From positions 109,855-173,854 of the forward strand of contig DAHUZB010000035.1 in NCBI GenBank assembly GCA_027306785.1: a stretch of DNA of 64,000 nucleotides, read 5' to 3'. This DNA is from Vulcanimicrobiota bacterium. GTDB lineage: Bacteria; Vulcanimicrobiota; Vulcanimicrobiia; Vulcanimicrobiales; Vulcanimicrobiaceae. Made by a program: the position numbers and the translations under genes. The notes beneath the pieces are model-generated. The model ran no database searches. It saw only the letters and a list, made by a program, of their open reading frames with translations, and was not told the DNA's origin. Positions 1-9,757 of this stretch are shown here, in pieces; position 1 is the first letter of the stretch; each line of letters starts with the position of its first letter.

Positions 1-81
1 AAGAACTCGAACGCCCACGGCGGCACCAAGCTCAACGCGGACTGCCCCAACATCCCGCCTCCGCCCTCGCCTCACCCGTAA
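1..81 (+). CDS. 3' end of an unidentified protein
   Basis: An open frame runs from the window edge to a TAA at 79-81 and encodes the last 26 residues of a protein ending in a Pro-rich tail (IPPPPSPHP). A strong hairpin follows directly, which supports a real gene end. Too little is visible to name a family; a Pro-rich tail is common in secreted proteins, but that is only a guess. Confidence 0.5.
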   Translation, partial: KNSNAHGGTKLNADCPNIPPPPSPHP

Positions 82-85
82 GCAA

Positions 86-114
86 AAGGGGCGGACCGAA
101 ACGGCCCGCCCCTT
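86..114. terminator. Bidirectional hairpin terminator
   Basis: The stem AAGGGGCGG / CCGCCCCTT (86-94 with 106-114) continues inward, after one A-C mismatch, as CCG/CGG around an AAA loop. It lies between the ends of two convergent genes (stops at 81 and 136), so it can serve both. The outer A/T bases give short U tracts in either direction. Confidence 0.75.
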
Positions 115-135
115 CACTGCGCTAGACGAAAGCGC

Positions 136-2673
136 TCAGCCGCGGGATGCCGGCGCCGGCATCGGCGCGGCGACGACGGGTCGCGCGGAGAGCGCCTGAT
201 CGGCGATCGCCCCGAGCTCTTCGAGGTGTGCGCGGGTCAGTTCGTCGAGGTGTGCGTTCCGCAGCGCGAGCGCGGTCTCGTGACGCAGATCCTCGAGCTT
301 CACGCGCGCGAGCCCTTGTGCATCGCTCGGCGTTCCCGGCGCGGGCGCCGTGAGCATATCGCCGAGGAACTTCGCGTAGAGTGCCTGCAGATTGCGCCGC
401 ACCACGCCGTCCGACGCCGCCTTGCCGTTCGCGATGCTGCCGAAGATGCTCGATTGCGACCAATCGAAGAGATCGGCGAGCGTGATCGTCCTCCCCGGCC
501 CGAAGGTCAGCGCGGCATCATCGATGCGACGCAAACGCAGCGGCGAGAAGAGCTCGTGCAGCGTGGCGAGTTGCGCGTCGGCTACGTCCTGCGCGACCGG
601 AACGCCGTGTGTCGGCGACGGTTGGTACGCCCAACTCGCGTCGACCGAGAGCGAACTCATCTCCGAGTACGTGAGCATGTCGAGCACGGCGGGCTTGAAA
701 CGCCACGGTGCATCGCTGAAGAGCCACGCGCTGAGGTCGTTCCAGGCCGCGCGCTGATCGGCAAGCGAGACCGGAGTGATCGGAGCGGCCGAACCCGGCT
801 CGCCTTTGACGGCGCGAGAGAGATACTCGCCGCCGATCGTATGCGCGGGCATCGTCGCGCAGTGGAGATACCAGCGCAGCGGCAGCAAGAACGCCGCGCG
901 TGCTTCGTCGTAGGCCTGTCCCTGTTCGGGGAAGCGCGCGTTGACGGCGTCGAGAACGCCGTGCAGCATCGTCATCTGCGTGCCGCACCACGCGAGCGGC
1001 TTGTTCGTGAGATCGTCGGTGACGACGCGCGGATCGACCGAATGACCGCTCGCGAAGCCGTCGGCATCTTCGTCGCTTGCGAAACGGTACTTCGGATCGT
1101 TCCAGCGGGATGCCCAGTGCGAGAGCGTCGCCTGCATCTGCGCGGGCGTCGCCGAGGCGGGAATGTAGCCGTAGCCGTAATTGACCGCGTAGTAGTCGTA
1201 CGGTCCGAGCACGGTCTGCACGTACGCGCCCTGTTTCATCGGCGCAGGCCACAGGTTGATCGGAGCGTACTCCATGACCGAGCTCGCGACACCATAGGTA
1301 TCCGTGAACTTCTTGCTCTCGAGATCGGCCTGCGTGTAGGCTTCGGAGCCGATGAAGTTGTGTTGAAGGCCGAGATCGTGACCGGACTCGTGCAGGATCA
1401 CCGAGCGGATGAAATCCTTGGTGAACGCCGCTTCGGCGGCTTTTGAATCCGGAAGCCGGCGCGCGGGCGCGATCTCGTATTTGTAGGTGAGACGACCGCC
1501 GATGCCTTCGATCGCATCGAAGTTGACGCCCACGTTGAGCTCTTCGCCCGAACGCGGATCGTCGATGATGAGCGCTTCGGCACCGTACTGCGGACGGCTG
1601 GTATCGATCCAGCGGATCATGTTGTGCGTGATATCGTCGGGATCCCAGTTCGGATCGTTCGGCTGCTGCTTCACTTGGATCGCGTCGAGAATGCCGACCT
1701 TCGCGAGCGCGTTATTCCACGTCAGGAGCGCGTCCTTGACCGTTTGACGATACTCGACCGGGATGTCGTTGCTCAGATAGAAGACGATCGGATTCTGCGC
1801 GCGCACCGGAGCGGCCGACGTACGGGCTCCGAAATTCCAGCGGGTAATGTAGTGCACGTCGCGACGGAGTTCGTTATCGGTCGCGAAATCGATCAGCGGC
1901 TGCGAAAAGAACCCGACGCGCGGATCGTACGGACGCGGCTGATAGCCGTCCTCGGGGGCCGCGATGATGTTATAGGTCATCGTCACTTCGACGGCGCGCG
2001 CATCGGGCGCGTTGTCGATCGTCGCCGGATCGATCGACTGCCACGTCTGATCGACGCGAAGCACGTCGTTCTTCGGGAACGCCTTCGCCTGCGAGAAGTA
2101 CGTGCGATGCGGATCGAGCGCATATCCGTGCAGCGGATTGGGGCTCAAGCTCCGGAAGCTCGCCGCGAGATCGGCGACATCGCCGAGAAACGGCGCCGCC
2201 GGAATCAACACGTCGTTCGCGTCCTGCGCGACCACCGGCACCACCGCGATCACCGAAGCCGGGAGCGATGACTTGACGCCCGCGGCCGCGGCGGCGTTAC
2301 CGCTCGTGAGCGCAAATGCATTGGGATAGCGCAGCACGACCGTATCGTTCACGCGATCGAAATGCAGAATGCGCGCGGGCGCGACGTACGGCTCACCGGG
2401 AGCCGGACCGAAGCCGCCGAGCCCGCTTGCGGGAACCGCGGTTGCGATGAAATCTTTTCCGAGCTGCGACGTCGCGATCTCGAGATAGAACTTACCGTTC
2501 TTCTCGACGATCGGCAGCAGCCCGTTATGGACTTCGGCGCCTTTCTCGAAGGTCGCGAGGGGAGCGGGCGAGCCCGCCGCGTGCGGCGTCGCCTGCGCGA
2601 ACGCTCCGATCGGAGCGAGCGCCAAGAGCAGCGCCGCACACGGCGCCGCTCCGAAGCGGTTTAGAAACATCAA
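136..2673 (-). CDS. Secreted zinc-dependent metalloprotease, DUF5117/DUF4953-type
   Basis: 845 residues. The first ~28 form a signal peptide (hydrophobic LLLALAPIGAFA, then AQA). The zinc site HESGHDLGLQHNF has His428, Glu429, His432 and His438, the extended HExxHxxGxxH metzincin pattern; an SVMEYAP segment downstream resembles the Met-turn. The N-terminal part (GLLPIVEKNGKFYLEI, then FLGDVADLAA) resembles the DUF5118/DUF5117 domains, which precede this catalytic domain in a family of large bacterial exported proteases. It probably cleaves proteins outside the cytoplasm; the substrate is unknown. It stands alone, convergent with the gene at the window edge. Confidence 0.85.
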   Translation of the reverse strand: MMFLNRFGAAPCAALLLALAPIGAFAQATPHAAGSPAPLATFEKGAEVHNGLLPIVEKNGKFYLEIATSQLGKDFIATAVPASGLGGFGPAPGEPYVAPARILHFDRVNDTVVLRYPNAFALTSGNAAAAAGVKSSLPASVIAVVPVVAQDANDVLIPAAPFLGDVADLAASFRSLSPNPLHGYALDPHRTYFSQAKAFPKNDVLRVDQTWQSIDPATIDNAPDARAVEVTMTYNIIAAPEDGYQPRPYDPRVGFFSQPLIDFATDNELRRDVHYITRWNFGARTSAAPVRAQNPIVFYLSNDIPVEYRQTVKDALLTWNNALAKVGILDAIQVKQQPNDPNWDPDDITHNMIRWIDTSRPQYGAEALIIDDPRSGEELNVGVNFDAIEGIGGRLTYKYEIAPARRLPDSKAAEAAFTKDFIRSVILHESGHDLGLQHNFIGSEAYTQADLESKKFTDTYGVASSVMEYAPINLWPAPMKQGAYVQTVLGPYDYYAVNYGYGYIPASATPAQMQATLSHWASRWNDPKYRFASDEDADGFASGHSVDPRVVTDDLTNKPLAWCGTQMTMLHGVLDAVNARFPEQGQAYDEARAAFLLPLRWYLHCATMPAHTIGGEYLSRAVKGEPGSAAPITPVSLADQRAAWNDLSAWLFSDAPWRFKPAVLDMLTYSEMSSLSVDASWAYQPSPTHGVPVAQDVADAQLATLHELFSPLRLRRIDDAALTFGPGRTITLADLFDWSQSSIFGSIANGKAASDGVVRRNLQALYAKFLGDMLTAPAPGTPSDAQGLARVKLEDLRHETALALRNAHLDELTRAHLEELGAIADQALSARPVVAAPMPAPASRG

Positions 2674-2797
2674 TCCTCCACAGCAAAGAACGCGACGCCT
2701 TGGGAGCCGAGGCTCGGGCGTCCACGCATACCGCTAGCAACCCGTGCGCGGTACGCGTGGTGGCGCAGTTACTCTCTTTGCGCGAGGAGGTCCCGCA

Positions 2798-2813
2798 TGC
2801 CGGAAATCCGGCA
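2798..2813 (-). terminator. Small hairpin just after mqo
   Basis: TGCCGG-AAAT-CCGGCA forms a 6 bp stem (7 with an AA loop) starting 7 bases beyond the mqo stop. No U tract follows, so termination would be weak or factor-dependent. Confidence 0.35.
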
Positions 2814-2819
2814 GCGTAG

Positions 2820-4304
2820 CTATCCGATCTTTTGCAGGTGCAGCGCGTCGGCCGTATCGTTACGAACCTGGGCGCAGAGTGCGGCATCGTCGGCAATCGA
2901 CTTGCCGTACGAGGGGATCATCTTCTCGAACGCGGCACGCCACGACGGCACGCGATCCTTGTAGAGCCGCCCGATGACGTCGAGCATCACCGCAACCGCG
3001 ACCGATGCGCCCGGCGAGGCGCCGAGCACCGCCGCGATCGATCCGTCGGCCGAAGAAACGACCTCGGTTCCGAATTGCAGCTTGCCGCCCGCTTTGGCGT
3101 CGGGCATGATCACCTGCACGCGCTGACCCGCGACGATGAATTGCCACTTCGAGGGATCGGCGTCGGGAAAGTACTCTTTGAGCGAGGCGTACTTCGCTTC
3201 TTTCGATTCGAGCACTTGACCGATGAGGTACTTGGTCAGGTCGAAGTTGTCGCGACCCACCGCGAGCAGCGGCCCGAGGTTGTCGCCTTTGACCGAGGCG
3301 AAGAGATCGCCGTACGAGCCGTGCTTGAGAAACTTCGTCGAGAAACCCGCATACGGCCCGAAGAGCAGCGAACGCTTTCCGTCGACGAAGCGCGAATCGA
3401 GGTGCGGCACCGACATCGGCGGCGCGCCGACCGACGCTTTCCCGTAGACTTTGGCATGATGACGCTCGACTACCGCCTGATCGTCGCAGCGCAGAAAGAT
3501 ACCGCTCACCGGGAAGCCGCCGAAGCCCTTGCCTTCCGGAATGCCCGATTTCTGGAGCAGCGGAAGCGCGCCGCCGCCCGCGCCGAGGAAGACCGCATTC
3601 GCGTCGAGCGTACGGGTCGCGCCGCTCTTCTCGTCTTTGACCGTAACGCTCCAACCGCCGGTCGCGAGGCGACGCAGATCGAGCACGCGGTGCGAGTACG
3701 AGATCGTCACGCCGCTCTGCGCGCGCAGGTGCGCGAGCAGCTGACGCGTGACGGCGCCGTAATCGACGTCGGTGCCGATCGGCATGCGCGTCGCGGCGAC
3801 CTTTTGGGCGGGATCGCGACCTTCCATGATGAGCGGCATCCACTCGCGCAGCACCGCGTGATCCTCGCTGTACTCCATGCCGCGGAAGCAGTGGTGCGCG
3901 GTCATCGCTTCGTAGCGCTTGCGCAGGAAGGCGACGTTCTCGTCGCCCCACACGAAGCTGATGTGCGGCACGTCGTGGATGAAGCTCTCGGGCGCGTCCA
4001 TCTTGCCGCCGCGAACCATGTAGGACCAGAACTGGCGCGAGAGGTCGAACTGCGTGTTGACCTTCAGGGCGCGGTCGATGGTGACGGTGCCGTCTTTGCC
4101 CTCGGGCGTGTAGTTCAGTTCGCAAAGCGCGGCGTGCCCGGTGCCCGCGTTGTTCCACGCATTCGAGCTCTCTTCGGCCGCATTCGGCAGCATCTCGAAG
4201 ATCTCGACGGTCATGTCGGGCTGGAGCTCTTTGAGCATCGCGGCGAGCGTCGCGCTCATGATGCCGCCGCCTACGAGGACGATATCGGTTCGCTTCTCGG
4301 CCAT
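2820..4304 (-). CDS. mqo: Malate:quinone oxidoreductase
   Basis: 494 residues from ATG at 4304; the longer reading to 4445 adds an Arg-rich stretch foreign to the family. The N-terminus has the FAD Rossmann motif [19 protein letters not shown]. Internal segments such as [20 protein letters not shown] and VSFVWG-like [17 protein letters not shown] are Mqo hallmarks, and the length is normal for the family. Mqo is a peripheral membrane flavoenzyme that oxidises malate to oxaloacetate and passes electrons to quinone, replacing or supplementing NAD malate dehydrogenase in the TCA cycle. It is probably monocistronic. Confidence 0.95.
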   Translation of the reverse strand: MAEKRTDIVLVGGGIMSATLAAMLKELQPDMTVEIFEMLPNAAEESSNAWNNAGTGHAALCELNYTPEGKDGTVTIDRALKVNTQFDLSRQFWSYMVRGGKMDAPESFIHDVPHISFVWGDENVAFLRKRYEAMTAHHCFRGMEYSEDHAVLREWMPLIMEGRDPAQKVAATRMPIGTDVDYGAVTRQLLAHLRAQSGVTISYSHRVLDLRRLATGGWSVTVKDEKSGATRTLDANAVFLGAGGGALPLLQKSGIPEGKGFGGFPVSGIFLRCDDQAVVERHHAKVYGKASVGAPPMSVPHLDSRFVDGKRSLLFGPYAGFSTKFLKHGSYGDLFASVKGDNLGPLLAVGRDNFDLTKYLIGQVLESKEAKYASLKEYFPDADPSKWQFIVAGQRVQVIMPDAKAGGKLQFGTEVVSSADGSIAAVLGASPGASVAVAVMLDVIGRLYKDRVPSWRAAFEKMIPSYGKSIADDAALCAQVRNDTADALHLQKIG

Positions 4305-4767
4305 AACATCTCGGACGATACGGCCTCGCCCGCTTGCCGGGCAACGTCTAAACCCGCAGCCTGCCCGCGGCCGCCCGAGGCTTTGCCATGCTCGACCTGG
4401 CAACGCAATCCGACCGGGAGCTTCTCTTGGCTGCCCTACTTGCATTGCTCCCCGCGCTCACCGCATCGGGGCCTGCGGCGGTGCCCACCGAAACCCCCGT
4501 CTGCCTGCACATCGTTAGGGTCGCCGATCCCTCCTCGCTCCGGGGCGTGGGATGCTGCTCGCGGCGCGACATCGTGGCCGCCTACGCCGTCCCCCCGCCC
4601 AAGCGCGGCTCGGCATGACGCTGGTAAACATCGAGCGCATCTACGGCGTACGGCAGGCGATGCCGGTTCCAGAACTTTTACTTCCGAGCGAACCGCCTCT
4701 TCGAGAGCGCTGCCTGCGCTTTGGCGAACTTCCGCAAGCAGCGCGGAACGGATATCGCGGTGAAGAC
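4305..4767. other. Interval without a confident gene
   Basis: 463 bases between mqo and the next minus-strand gene. Apart from the doubtful small plus-strand frame at 4388-4618, I see no coding region with a family signature and no clear repeat. The mqo promoter should lie near 4305-4390, but I could not pick out a convincing -35/-10 pair. Confidence 0.4.
4388..4618 (+). CDS. Doubtful small secreted protein
   Basis: 76 codons from ATG 4388, with a GAGG sequence about 8 bases upstream as a possible ribosome site. The product starts with a hydrophobic run ([20 protein letters not shown]) that could be a signal or membrane segment, followed by a short tail with three cysteines. No family is recognised. 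It overlaps the region where the mqo promoter would be, so it may be chance. Confidence 0.22.
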   Translation: MLDLATQSDRELLLAALLALLPALTASGPAAVPTETPVCLHIVRVADPSSLRGVGCCSRRDIVAAYAVPPPKRGSA

Positions 4768-5460
4768 TCAGCTCTTTCCAGTTGGATCGAACTTTACGAT
4801 CAAATTTCCGTGCGTCTTATCGACTTTCTGGAGACGGCACAGATGTGAGGTGACCGGAAACGGCGCGAGTCCGTTTAGCGGCCACGGCCACCACGTGATG
4901 GACACCGTGCATGACTCGGGCTTTGACGGTGCGGCATACCACTGCGCGGTAACGGTGCCCGCACGCGTACACCGAACCCGGCGGTCGCCGGTGTCGCGGT
5001 TACGACATCCATTCGCGGTGATGACGCTCAAGCCGCGATCGCCGTTCGGCGGGGCCACAATAGTCAGGTCGTAATCGGGTAGCGCGACCACGTTGACATC
5101 AATCGTGTTGTCGTTTGCCCATTTTGCCGCGCACATGCCGCGTTCGTTCTTTCCGAGGTCCATGTGCCAGGTGAGGGGGAGCGGCCTCGTTCCCGACGGC
5201 CACACGCTGAGCACACAGGTCGCATCGCGCGCCGCCCGCTCCTCTACCGCCCACGCAAGCGTAAGCGAACCTTTATCGGTACACTTGATCAAAATGCCGC
5301 CGTACGTTTGCCGCGTGCAATTATTCGCGGGATCGACGAAGAGCACTTTGCCGTACGTCGACCCGGACGGGTCGTGCACGTTGATCCACAGATCCGCTCG
5401 AGCAACGCCGACGGTCAAGAGCAGCGCTACGACGAGAAATCCGAGCGCTCGCATGCGCAT
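4768..5460 (-). CDS. Small secreted protein with a duplicated four-cysteine domain
   Basis: 230 residues from ATG 5460, chosen because AAGGAGGAGG lies just upstream and the frame then opens with a signal peptide (MRMRALGFLVVALLLTVGVARA). The mature part consists of two similar halves of about 95 residues. Each has an early Cys, then a short basic or polar turn, a second Cys (IKCTDKGSLTLAW versus RRVRCTRAGTVTAQW), a third in CVLSVWP versus CTVSITWWP, and a fourth near its end. I know no named family. The paired cysteines suggest two disulfide-bonded exported domains. Confidence 0.72.
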   Translation of the reverse strand: MRMRALGFLVVALLLTVGVARADLWINVHDPSGSTYGKVLFVDPANNCTRQTYGGILIKCTDKGSLTLAWAVEERAARDATCVLSVWPSGTRPLPLTWHMDLGKNERGMCAAKWANDNTIDVNVVALPDYDLTIVAPPNGDRGLSVITANGCRNRDTGDRRVRCTRAGTVTAQWYAAPSKPESCTVSITWWPWPLNGLAPFPVTSHLCRLQKVDKTHGNLIVKFDPTGKS

Positions 5461-5643
5461 AAGACCTCCTCCTTGTCGTGAAGCAGGGTATACACCGGGA
5501 ACGTATCGCAGGGAGGAGCCGTTTCCTTGCTCGTCGCGAGCCGGCCGGCGGCGATCGAGAGGTAGGGCCGGGCGGGTTTCCATCGGGGCGCGAGCGCGCA
5601 GTAGTGCGGTAGAGCCCCCATTCACCTCAAGGAAAGGAAATCC

Positions 5644-6867
5644 GTGCAGATTCTCTCTCAGCAACACGCGCGCGCGCTCGAATTCGGTATCTATCGCGAC
5701 GGCGACAACAATCTCGATGCCTCGCAAGCCGCCACGCTCGGACAAGCGCTGCAGACCAGCGCGCACGACCGCAGCGTGCAGTTCACCGTGGAAGACACCA
5801 CCGGCTTACGCGTCGCCGACGGCGCGCTCTTTCGCGGCAAACCGCGGACCGACGGCTTCACGATCGCCGACGGGCGCATCGCCGATCCGCAAATCGACCG
5901 GGCGCATAACATGGCGAGCGAGGCGAATCTCGCGCGCTTCGTCGCGCGCACGCTCGACAACGCCGAAGCATCGGGCGCGAAGCAGACCTGGATCGATCTC
6001 GTCGATCACGGCGGCGGCGACGGCGGCGGATTGGAGACGCATACCGGCGCCGTGATGAAGATGCCGAACATGGCCAAGGCGATCGCCGACGGCGTCGCGC
6101 TGCACGCGCGCGAGCATCCCGAAGATGCCGGTCGCGGCGTCGACGGCGTCGTGGCCAATCAGTGCCTGATGGACACGATGGGCTTCGCCGATGCGCTCTC
6201 ACGCGTCGGCGTGAAGTACCTCGCGGCGAGCCCGGAGACGATGCTCTCGCCCGGCGTCCCGAGCAGCGTCGCGCACGATATCGCCGCCAACCTCGACGAT
6301 CCGACGGCGATGGCGCAGGCCGTCACGAACAACGTGATGCACACGCGCTACGGCGGCCCGCACGGTTTCGGGCCGGCCGCGGCGTTCGACGTGCTGGATC
6401 TTTCGCCGGACAAGATCGCGAAGGCGGAAGGCGCGATCAAACGCCTGAACGACGACGCGAGCTCCGCCGCGCAAGATCCCGCCATGCGCGCGGCGCTTCG
6501 CCGCGACGTGGGTTCGGTGCGCGGCATGGTGCGCTTTCACGGCGCGCCGCCCGATATGCCCTGGCACGCGGATCGACCGGCGATCGCGATGTATCGCGGC
6601 ATCGCGCGCGATACGCACGTCACGCCGAGCCTACGCGGCGATGCGTCGGCGGCGGCGAAAGCCGTCGGCGATCTGATCCTCGCGCATCGTGAAAGCGCGC
6701 GCTTCGGGCCCTTCGACGGGTCGAGCTATCGCGACGCGGTGGGGCCGACGGTGCACGCGCCGCTCTCGCGCGGCGAGCGCGACCCGTGGGCGCCGAAAGT
6801 CAGCGAGACGCACAATGCGTTCTACACCTCGACCGATCAAGCACGCTTCGCCGACGCCCTCGCGTGA
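5644..6867 (+). CDS. Clostripain-like (family C11) cysteine peptidase
   Basis: 407 residues from GTG 5644, with AAGGAAAGGA shortly upstream. Three family C11 features appear in order: an opening strand FGIYRDGDNNLD, the catalytic His in DLVDHGGGDGGG (His122), and the catalytic Cys in VANQCLMDTMGFADAL (Cys174), followed by YLAASPETML as in clostripain relatives. The C-terminal ~200 residues are unassigned. No signal peptide is visible, which is unusual because most C11 peptidases are exported; it may act in the cytoplasm or be exported another way. It stands alone and is convergent with the LysR gene. Confidence 0.75.
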   Translation: MQILSQQHARALEFGIYRDGDNNLDASQAATLGQALQTSAHDRSVQFTVEDTTGLRVADGALFRGKPRTDGFTIADGRIADPQIDRAHNMASEANLARFVARTLDNAEASGAKQTWIDLVDHGGGDGGGLETHTGAVMKMPNMAKAIADGVALHAREHPEDAGRGVDGVVANQCLMDTMGFADALSRVGVKYLAASPETMLSPGVPSSVAHDIAANLDDPTAMAQAVTNNVMHTRYGGPHGFGPAAAFDVLDLSPDKIAKAEGAIKRLNDDASSAAQDPAMRAALRRDVGSVRGMVRFHGAPPDMPWHADRPAIAMYRGIARDTHVTPSLRGDASAAAKAVGDLILAHRESARFGPFDGSSYRDAVGPTVHAPLSRGERDPWAPKVSETHNAFYTSTDQARFADALA

Positions 6868-6879
6868 CGCGCGTTTTGC

Positions 6880-7800
6880 CTACGATGCCGGTCGGCGCAC
6901 GATATCCGCTTGTCCGCGCAGTACGCGCACGAGCGAGGCGATGGGCTCGTGCACCAGATCGCGGCCGACGACATAATAGCCGAGTTTCGATCCGACTTCG
7001 AAGTCGCCGACGCGCACGTACTGCCCGTCCTCGACGAGGCGATCGTGCATGCCCTTCCAAAAGAGCGGGATGCCGTCGCCGCGTGAGGCCGAATGCAGCA
7101 TCATCACGTGGCTCGGAAAACGCAGCATCTGCTTCGGTTCGGGATGCAGGCCGAAATGACGGAGGAAACGGTGCCAGTTCAAGCCCGGATCCTCGGGAAT
7201 GTCGAGTTCGAGCAGCGGAAACTGCAGCAGTTCGCTTGCCTGTTTGACCGCACGAGCCGCGGGGAAACGGGCGAGGAACGCGGGCGATGCGGCCGGGTAG
7301 ACGCACTCGTCGATCAGCAGCGCGCTCTCCATGTTCGGCCATCGTCCGTCACCGAAGCGGATCGAGAGATCGATCTCGGGCGAATCGAAATTCGCATACG
7401 ACGTGGCGGTATTGATGCGCACTTCCACATCGCCCATGGCTATGCGGATATCGGCGTAGCGAGGCATCAGCCAATTCATGCCGACATCGACGGTACAGGC
7501 GATCGTAACGTAGCGCCCGTTCTTCTCGCGCTGCAGGCGTTCGATCGTGCGCGCGATGTCGTCGAAGCCCGCACGCACCGATTCGGCGATCGCCGTACCG
7601 GCCGGGGTAACGACGACGTGGCGGCCGCGCCGCTCGAAGAGCTCGAGCCCGCTCCAGTCCTCCACCTGCGCAATGTGACGGCTGATCGCCGATGCGGCGA
7701 CATCCAGCTCGCGCGCCGCCTGAGAGAAATTGCCGTTCCGCACGGCGGCCTCGACGGCGGCAAGAGCGTTGAGCGAGGGGAGGTCGCGACGTAATGGCAC
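6880..7800 (-). CDS. LysR-family transcriptional regulator (GcvA-like)
   Basis: 306 residues from GTG 7800; a TTG at 7818 would add six residues. GTG is preferred because the protein then begins [19 protein letters not shown], as GcvA-type regulators do. The winged-helix domain occupies residues ~10-65 ([25 protein letters not shown]), and the rest is a type 2 periplasmic-binding-like effector domain. It is divergent from the acyl-CoA dehydrogenase operon, and a perfect 21 bp inverted repeat lies between them (7836-7856), so it may control itself, that operon, or both. Confidence 0.88.
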   Translation of the reverse strand: MPLRRDLPSLNALAAVEAAVRNGNFSQAARELDVAASAISRHIAQVEDWSGLELFERRGRHVVVTPAGTAIAESVRAGFDDIARTIERLQREKNGRYVTIACTVDVGMNWLMPRYADIRIAMGDVEVRINTATSYANFDSPEIDLSIRFGDGRWPNMESALLIDECVYPAASPAFLARFPAARAVKQASELLQFPLLELDIPEDPGLNWHRFLRHFGLHPEPKQMLRFPSHVMMLHSASRGDGIPLFWKGMHDRLVEDGQYVRVGDFEVGSKLGYYVVGRDLVHEPIASLVRVLRGQADIVRRPAS

Positions 7801-7835
7801 GAGCGGAGCGTAACACAAAAGAAAACAAAGGTCAC

Positions 7836-7856
7836 CAATAGTTTTTTAAGCTATTG
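7836..7856. promoter_or_regulatory. Inverted repeat, probable LysR-type operator
   Basis: CAATAG-N9-CTATTG is a perfect interrupted palindrome containing the T-N11-A pattern expected of LysR-type sites. It lies 36 bases upstream of the LysR start and 98 upstream of the acyl-CoA dehydrogenase start. The local AT-richness stands out from the flanks. Confidence 0.6.
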
Positions 7857-7953
7857 CCCTGACCGCTTTCGTCACGAGGCGCGGGCGGAAAGAACGCACG
7901 CGCTACGGCACGAACTGACCGCAAACAAAGATACGGTCAACGAGGCGCGCAGC

Positions 7954-9144
7954 ATGGAGAATGCCCCCATCATCGATCGCTTGCATGCGTTCATTCGCAC
8001 GCAGGTAATGCCGAACGAGCAACGATACGCGGACGAACTCGCCGCCGCGCCGTCGCGCTGGACCCAGCCGCCGATCATGGAGGAGCTCAAAGCGCGCGCA
8101 CGCGAGGCGGGGCTCTGGAATCTCTTTCTTCCCGAACCCGAGTACGGCGCGGGACTCGACAACCGCGCCTACGCGCCGCTCTGCGAACTGATGGGCGGCT
8201 CGCCGATCGCTCCCGAGGTCTTCAACTGCAATGCGCCGGACACGGGCAATATGGAGGTCCTCGCGCGGTACGGTTCGGCCGAGCAGCGCGAACGCTGGCT
8301 CGGGCCGCTCCTGCGCGGCGAGATTCGCAGCGGGTTCGCGATGACCGAGCCGGGCGTCGCGTCGTCGGATGCGACGAACATCGGCGCCTCGATCCGCCGC
8401 GACGGCGCGCACTACGTGCTAAACGGCACCAAGTGGTGGACGACCGGCGCGATGCATCCGCTCACCCGCGTGTTGATCTTCATGGGTAAATCCGACCCGA
8501 GCGCACCGACGCATCGGCAGCAGTCGATGGTGCTCGTGCCGATCGACACACCCGGAGTGCGCATCGTGCGCCATCTGCCCGTCTTCGGCTACGATGACGC
8601 GCCGTTCGGCCATTGCGAGATCGCGTTCGAAGACGTCGTCGTGCCGCTCGAAAACATGATCCTCGGTGAAGGACGCGGTTTCGAGATCGCGCAGGGACGC
8701 CTCGGCCCGGGACGCCTGCATCACTGCCTGCGTCTGATCGGGCTCGCGGAGCGCACGCTCGAACGCATGTGCCGACGCGTGCGCGGTCGCGTCGCTTTCG
8801 GACGACCGCTCGCCGATCAGGGCGTGGTGCGCGAATGGATCGCGCAGTCGCGGATCGAGATCGATCAAACCCGTCTGCTCGTCTACCGAGCCGCCGAAGC
8901 GCTCGATCTGCACGGCAATAAATCGGCCGCCGCCGCGATCGCGATGGCGAAGGTCGCCGCGCCGCGCGCAGCGCAGGCGATCATCGACCGCGCGATCCAG
9001 GCCTTCGGCGCCGAGGGACTGCTCGACGATACCGGACTCTCGCACGCGTGGATCAACGCCCGTTCGCTGCGCATCGCCGACGGCCCCGACGAAGTGCACC
9101 TGCGCTCGATCGCCAAAGCGGAGCTCGCGAAGTACGATGCGTGA
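7954..9144 (+). CDS. Acyl-CoA dehydrogenase, ACAD10/11-like
   Basis: 396 residues. The flavin and acyl-CoA binding segments [17 protein letters not shown] and [13 protein letters not shown] are clear. The C-terminal segment [19 protein letters not shown] is typical of the ACAD10/ACAD11 branch rather than of straight-chain fatty acid dehydrogenases. It is first in a four-gene operon with a phosphatase-like protein, an APH-type kinase and TetR. In ACAD11 and bacterial LvaC systems, a partner APH kinase phosphorylates a 4-hydroxyacyl-CoA and this enzyme removes the phosphate and desaturates; the same role here is inferred from context. Confidence 0.9.
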   Translation: MENAPIIDRLHAFIRTQVMPNEQRYADELAAAPSRWTQPPIMEELKARAREAGLWNLFLPEPEYGAGLDNRAYAPLCELMGGSPIAPEVFNCNAPDTGNMEVLARYGSAEQRERWLGPLLRGEIRSGFAMTEPGVASSDATNIGASIRRDGAHYVLNGTKWWTTGAMHPLTRVLIFMGKSDPSAPTHRQQSMVLVPIDTPGVRIVRHLPVFGYDDAPFGHCEIAFEDVVVPLENMILGEGRGFEIAQGRLGPGRLHHCLRLIGLAERTLERMCRRVRGRVAFGRPLADQGVVREWIAQSRIEIDQTRLLVYRAAEALDLHGNKSAAAAIAMAKVAAPRAAQAIIDRAIQAFGAEGLLDDTGLSHAWINARSLRIADGPDEVHLRSIAKAELAKYDA

Positions 9145-9757
9145 CTTTCGCGTGCAGAGCGGCGCGTGCGAGCTGCTGCTGATCCGTCACGCCGAGGCCG
9201 AGCATCCCGAACACGGCGCAAGCCTCGAACCGCGCGAGGTCGATATGCCGCTCTCCGCGCGCGGACACGAGCAGGCCGAACGACTCGCGCTGCGTCTCGG
9301 GAAGCGCCGCTTGAACGCGCTCTACGCAAGCCCGCTGCGGCGGACGCGCGAGACGGCCGATGCCGTCGCCGCTCGCACCGCGCTCACCGTCGTGGAGGAC
9401 GCGCGCCTGCGGGAGGTGGAGATCGCGGGGATCGGTCCGGTGGCGCTCCACGATCTCGCCGAGATCGCGCTCGCGCGCGGCGGCTGGTCGCATCTGCCCG
9501 GAACCGAAAGTTCGACGGCGATTCGCGCCCGCATGCGCGAAGCGATCGATGCGATCGCGCAGCGCCATCCCGGCGAACGCGTCGCGATCCTCTCGCATGC
9601 GGGCGCGATCAACGCCTACATTTCGATGCTGCTCGGGCTCTCGGGCGACTTCTTCTTTCCCGCCGGTAACACGTCGATCACCGTAGTGCGCGCGCGCGAC
9701 GATCGTCGGCTGGTCGTCACGCTGAACGACACCGCGCATCTGGAGTTCGCGCGATGA
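9137..9757 (+). CDS. Histidine phosphatase superfamily protein
   Basis: 206 residues, starting inside the end of the acyl-CoA dehydrogenase gene (8-base overlap), so translation is probably coupled. [15 protein letters not shown] carries the phosphoacceptor motif (Arg17-His18), and [11 protein letters not shown] supplies the second active-site His. [16 protein letters not shown] matches the phosphoglycerate mutase-like fold. The substrate is unknown. Its place between an acyl-CoA dehydrogenase and an APH-type kinase suggests an acyl-phosphate or phosphohydroxyacyl intermediate rather than a glycolytic one, but that is inference. Confidence 0.85.
   Translation: MRDFRVQSGACELLLIRHAEAEHPEHGASLEPREVDMPLSARGHEQAERLALRLGKRRLNALYASPLRRTRETADAVAARTALTVVEDARLREVEIAGIGPVALHDLAEIALARGGWSHLPGTESSTAIRARMREAIDAIAQRHPGERVAILSHAGAINAYISMLLGLSGDFFFPAGNTSITVVRARDDRRLVVTLNDTAHLEFAR

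Noticed and set aside
226..1446. Long plus-strand frame opposite the metalloprotease
   Set aside because: Arg-rich composition, no motif, no ribosome site, and the opposite strand carries a clear protein family.
2832..4763. 643-codon plus-strand frame opposite mqo
   Set aside because: Composition is the mirror of mqo, and mqo motifs are unambiguous.
4552..4848. Second small plus-strand gene before the Cys-rich protein
   Set aside because: Runs into the end of the minus-strand gene, has no ribosome site and no family pattern.
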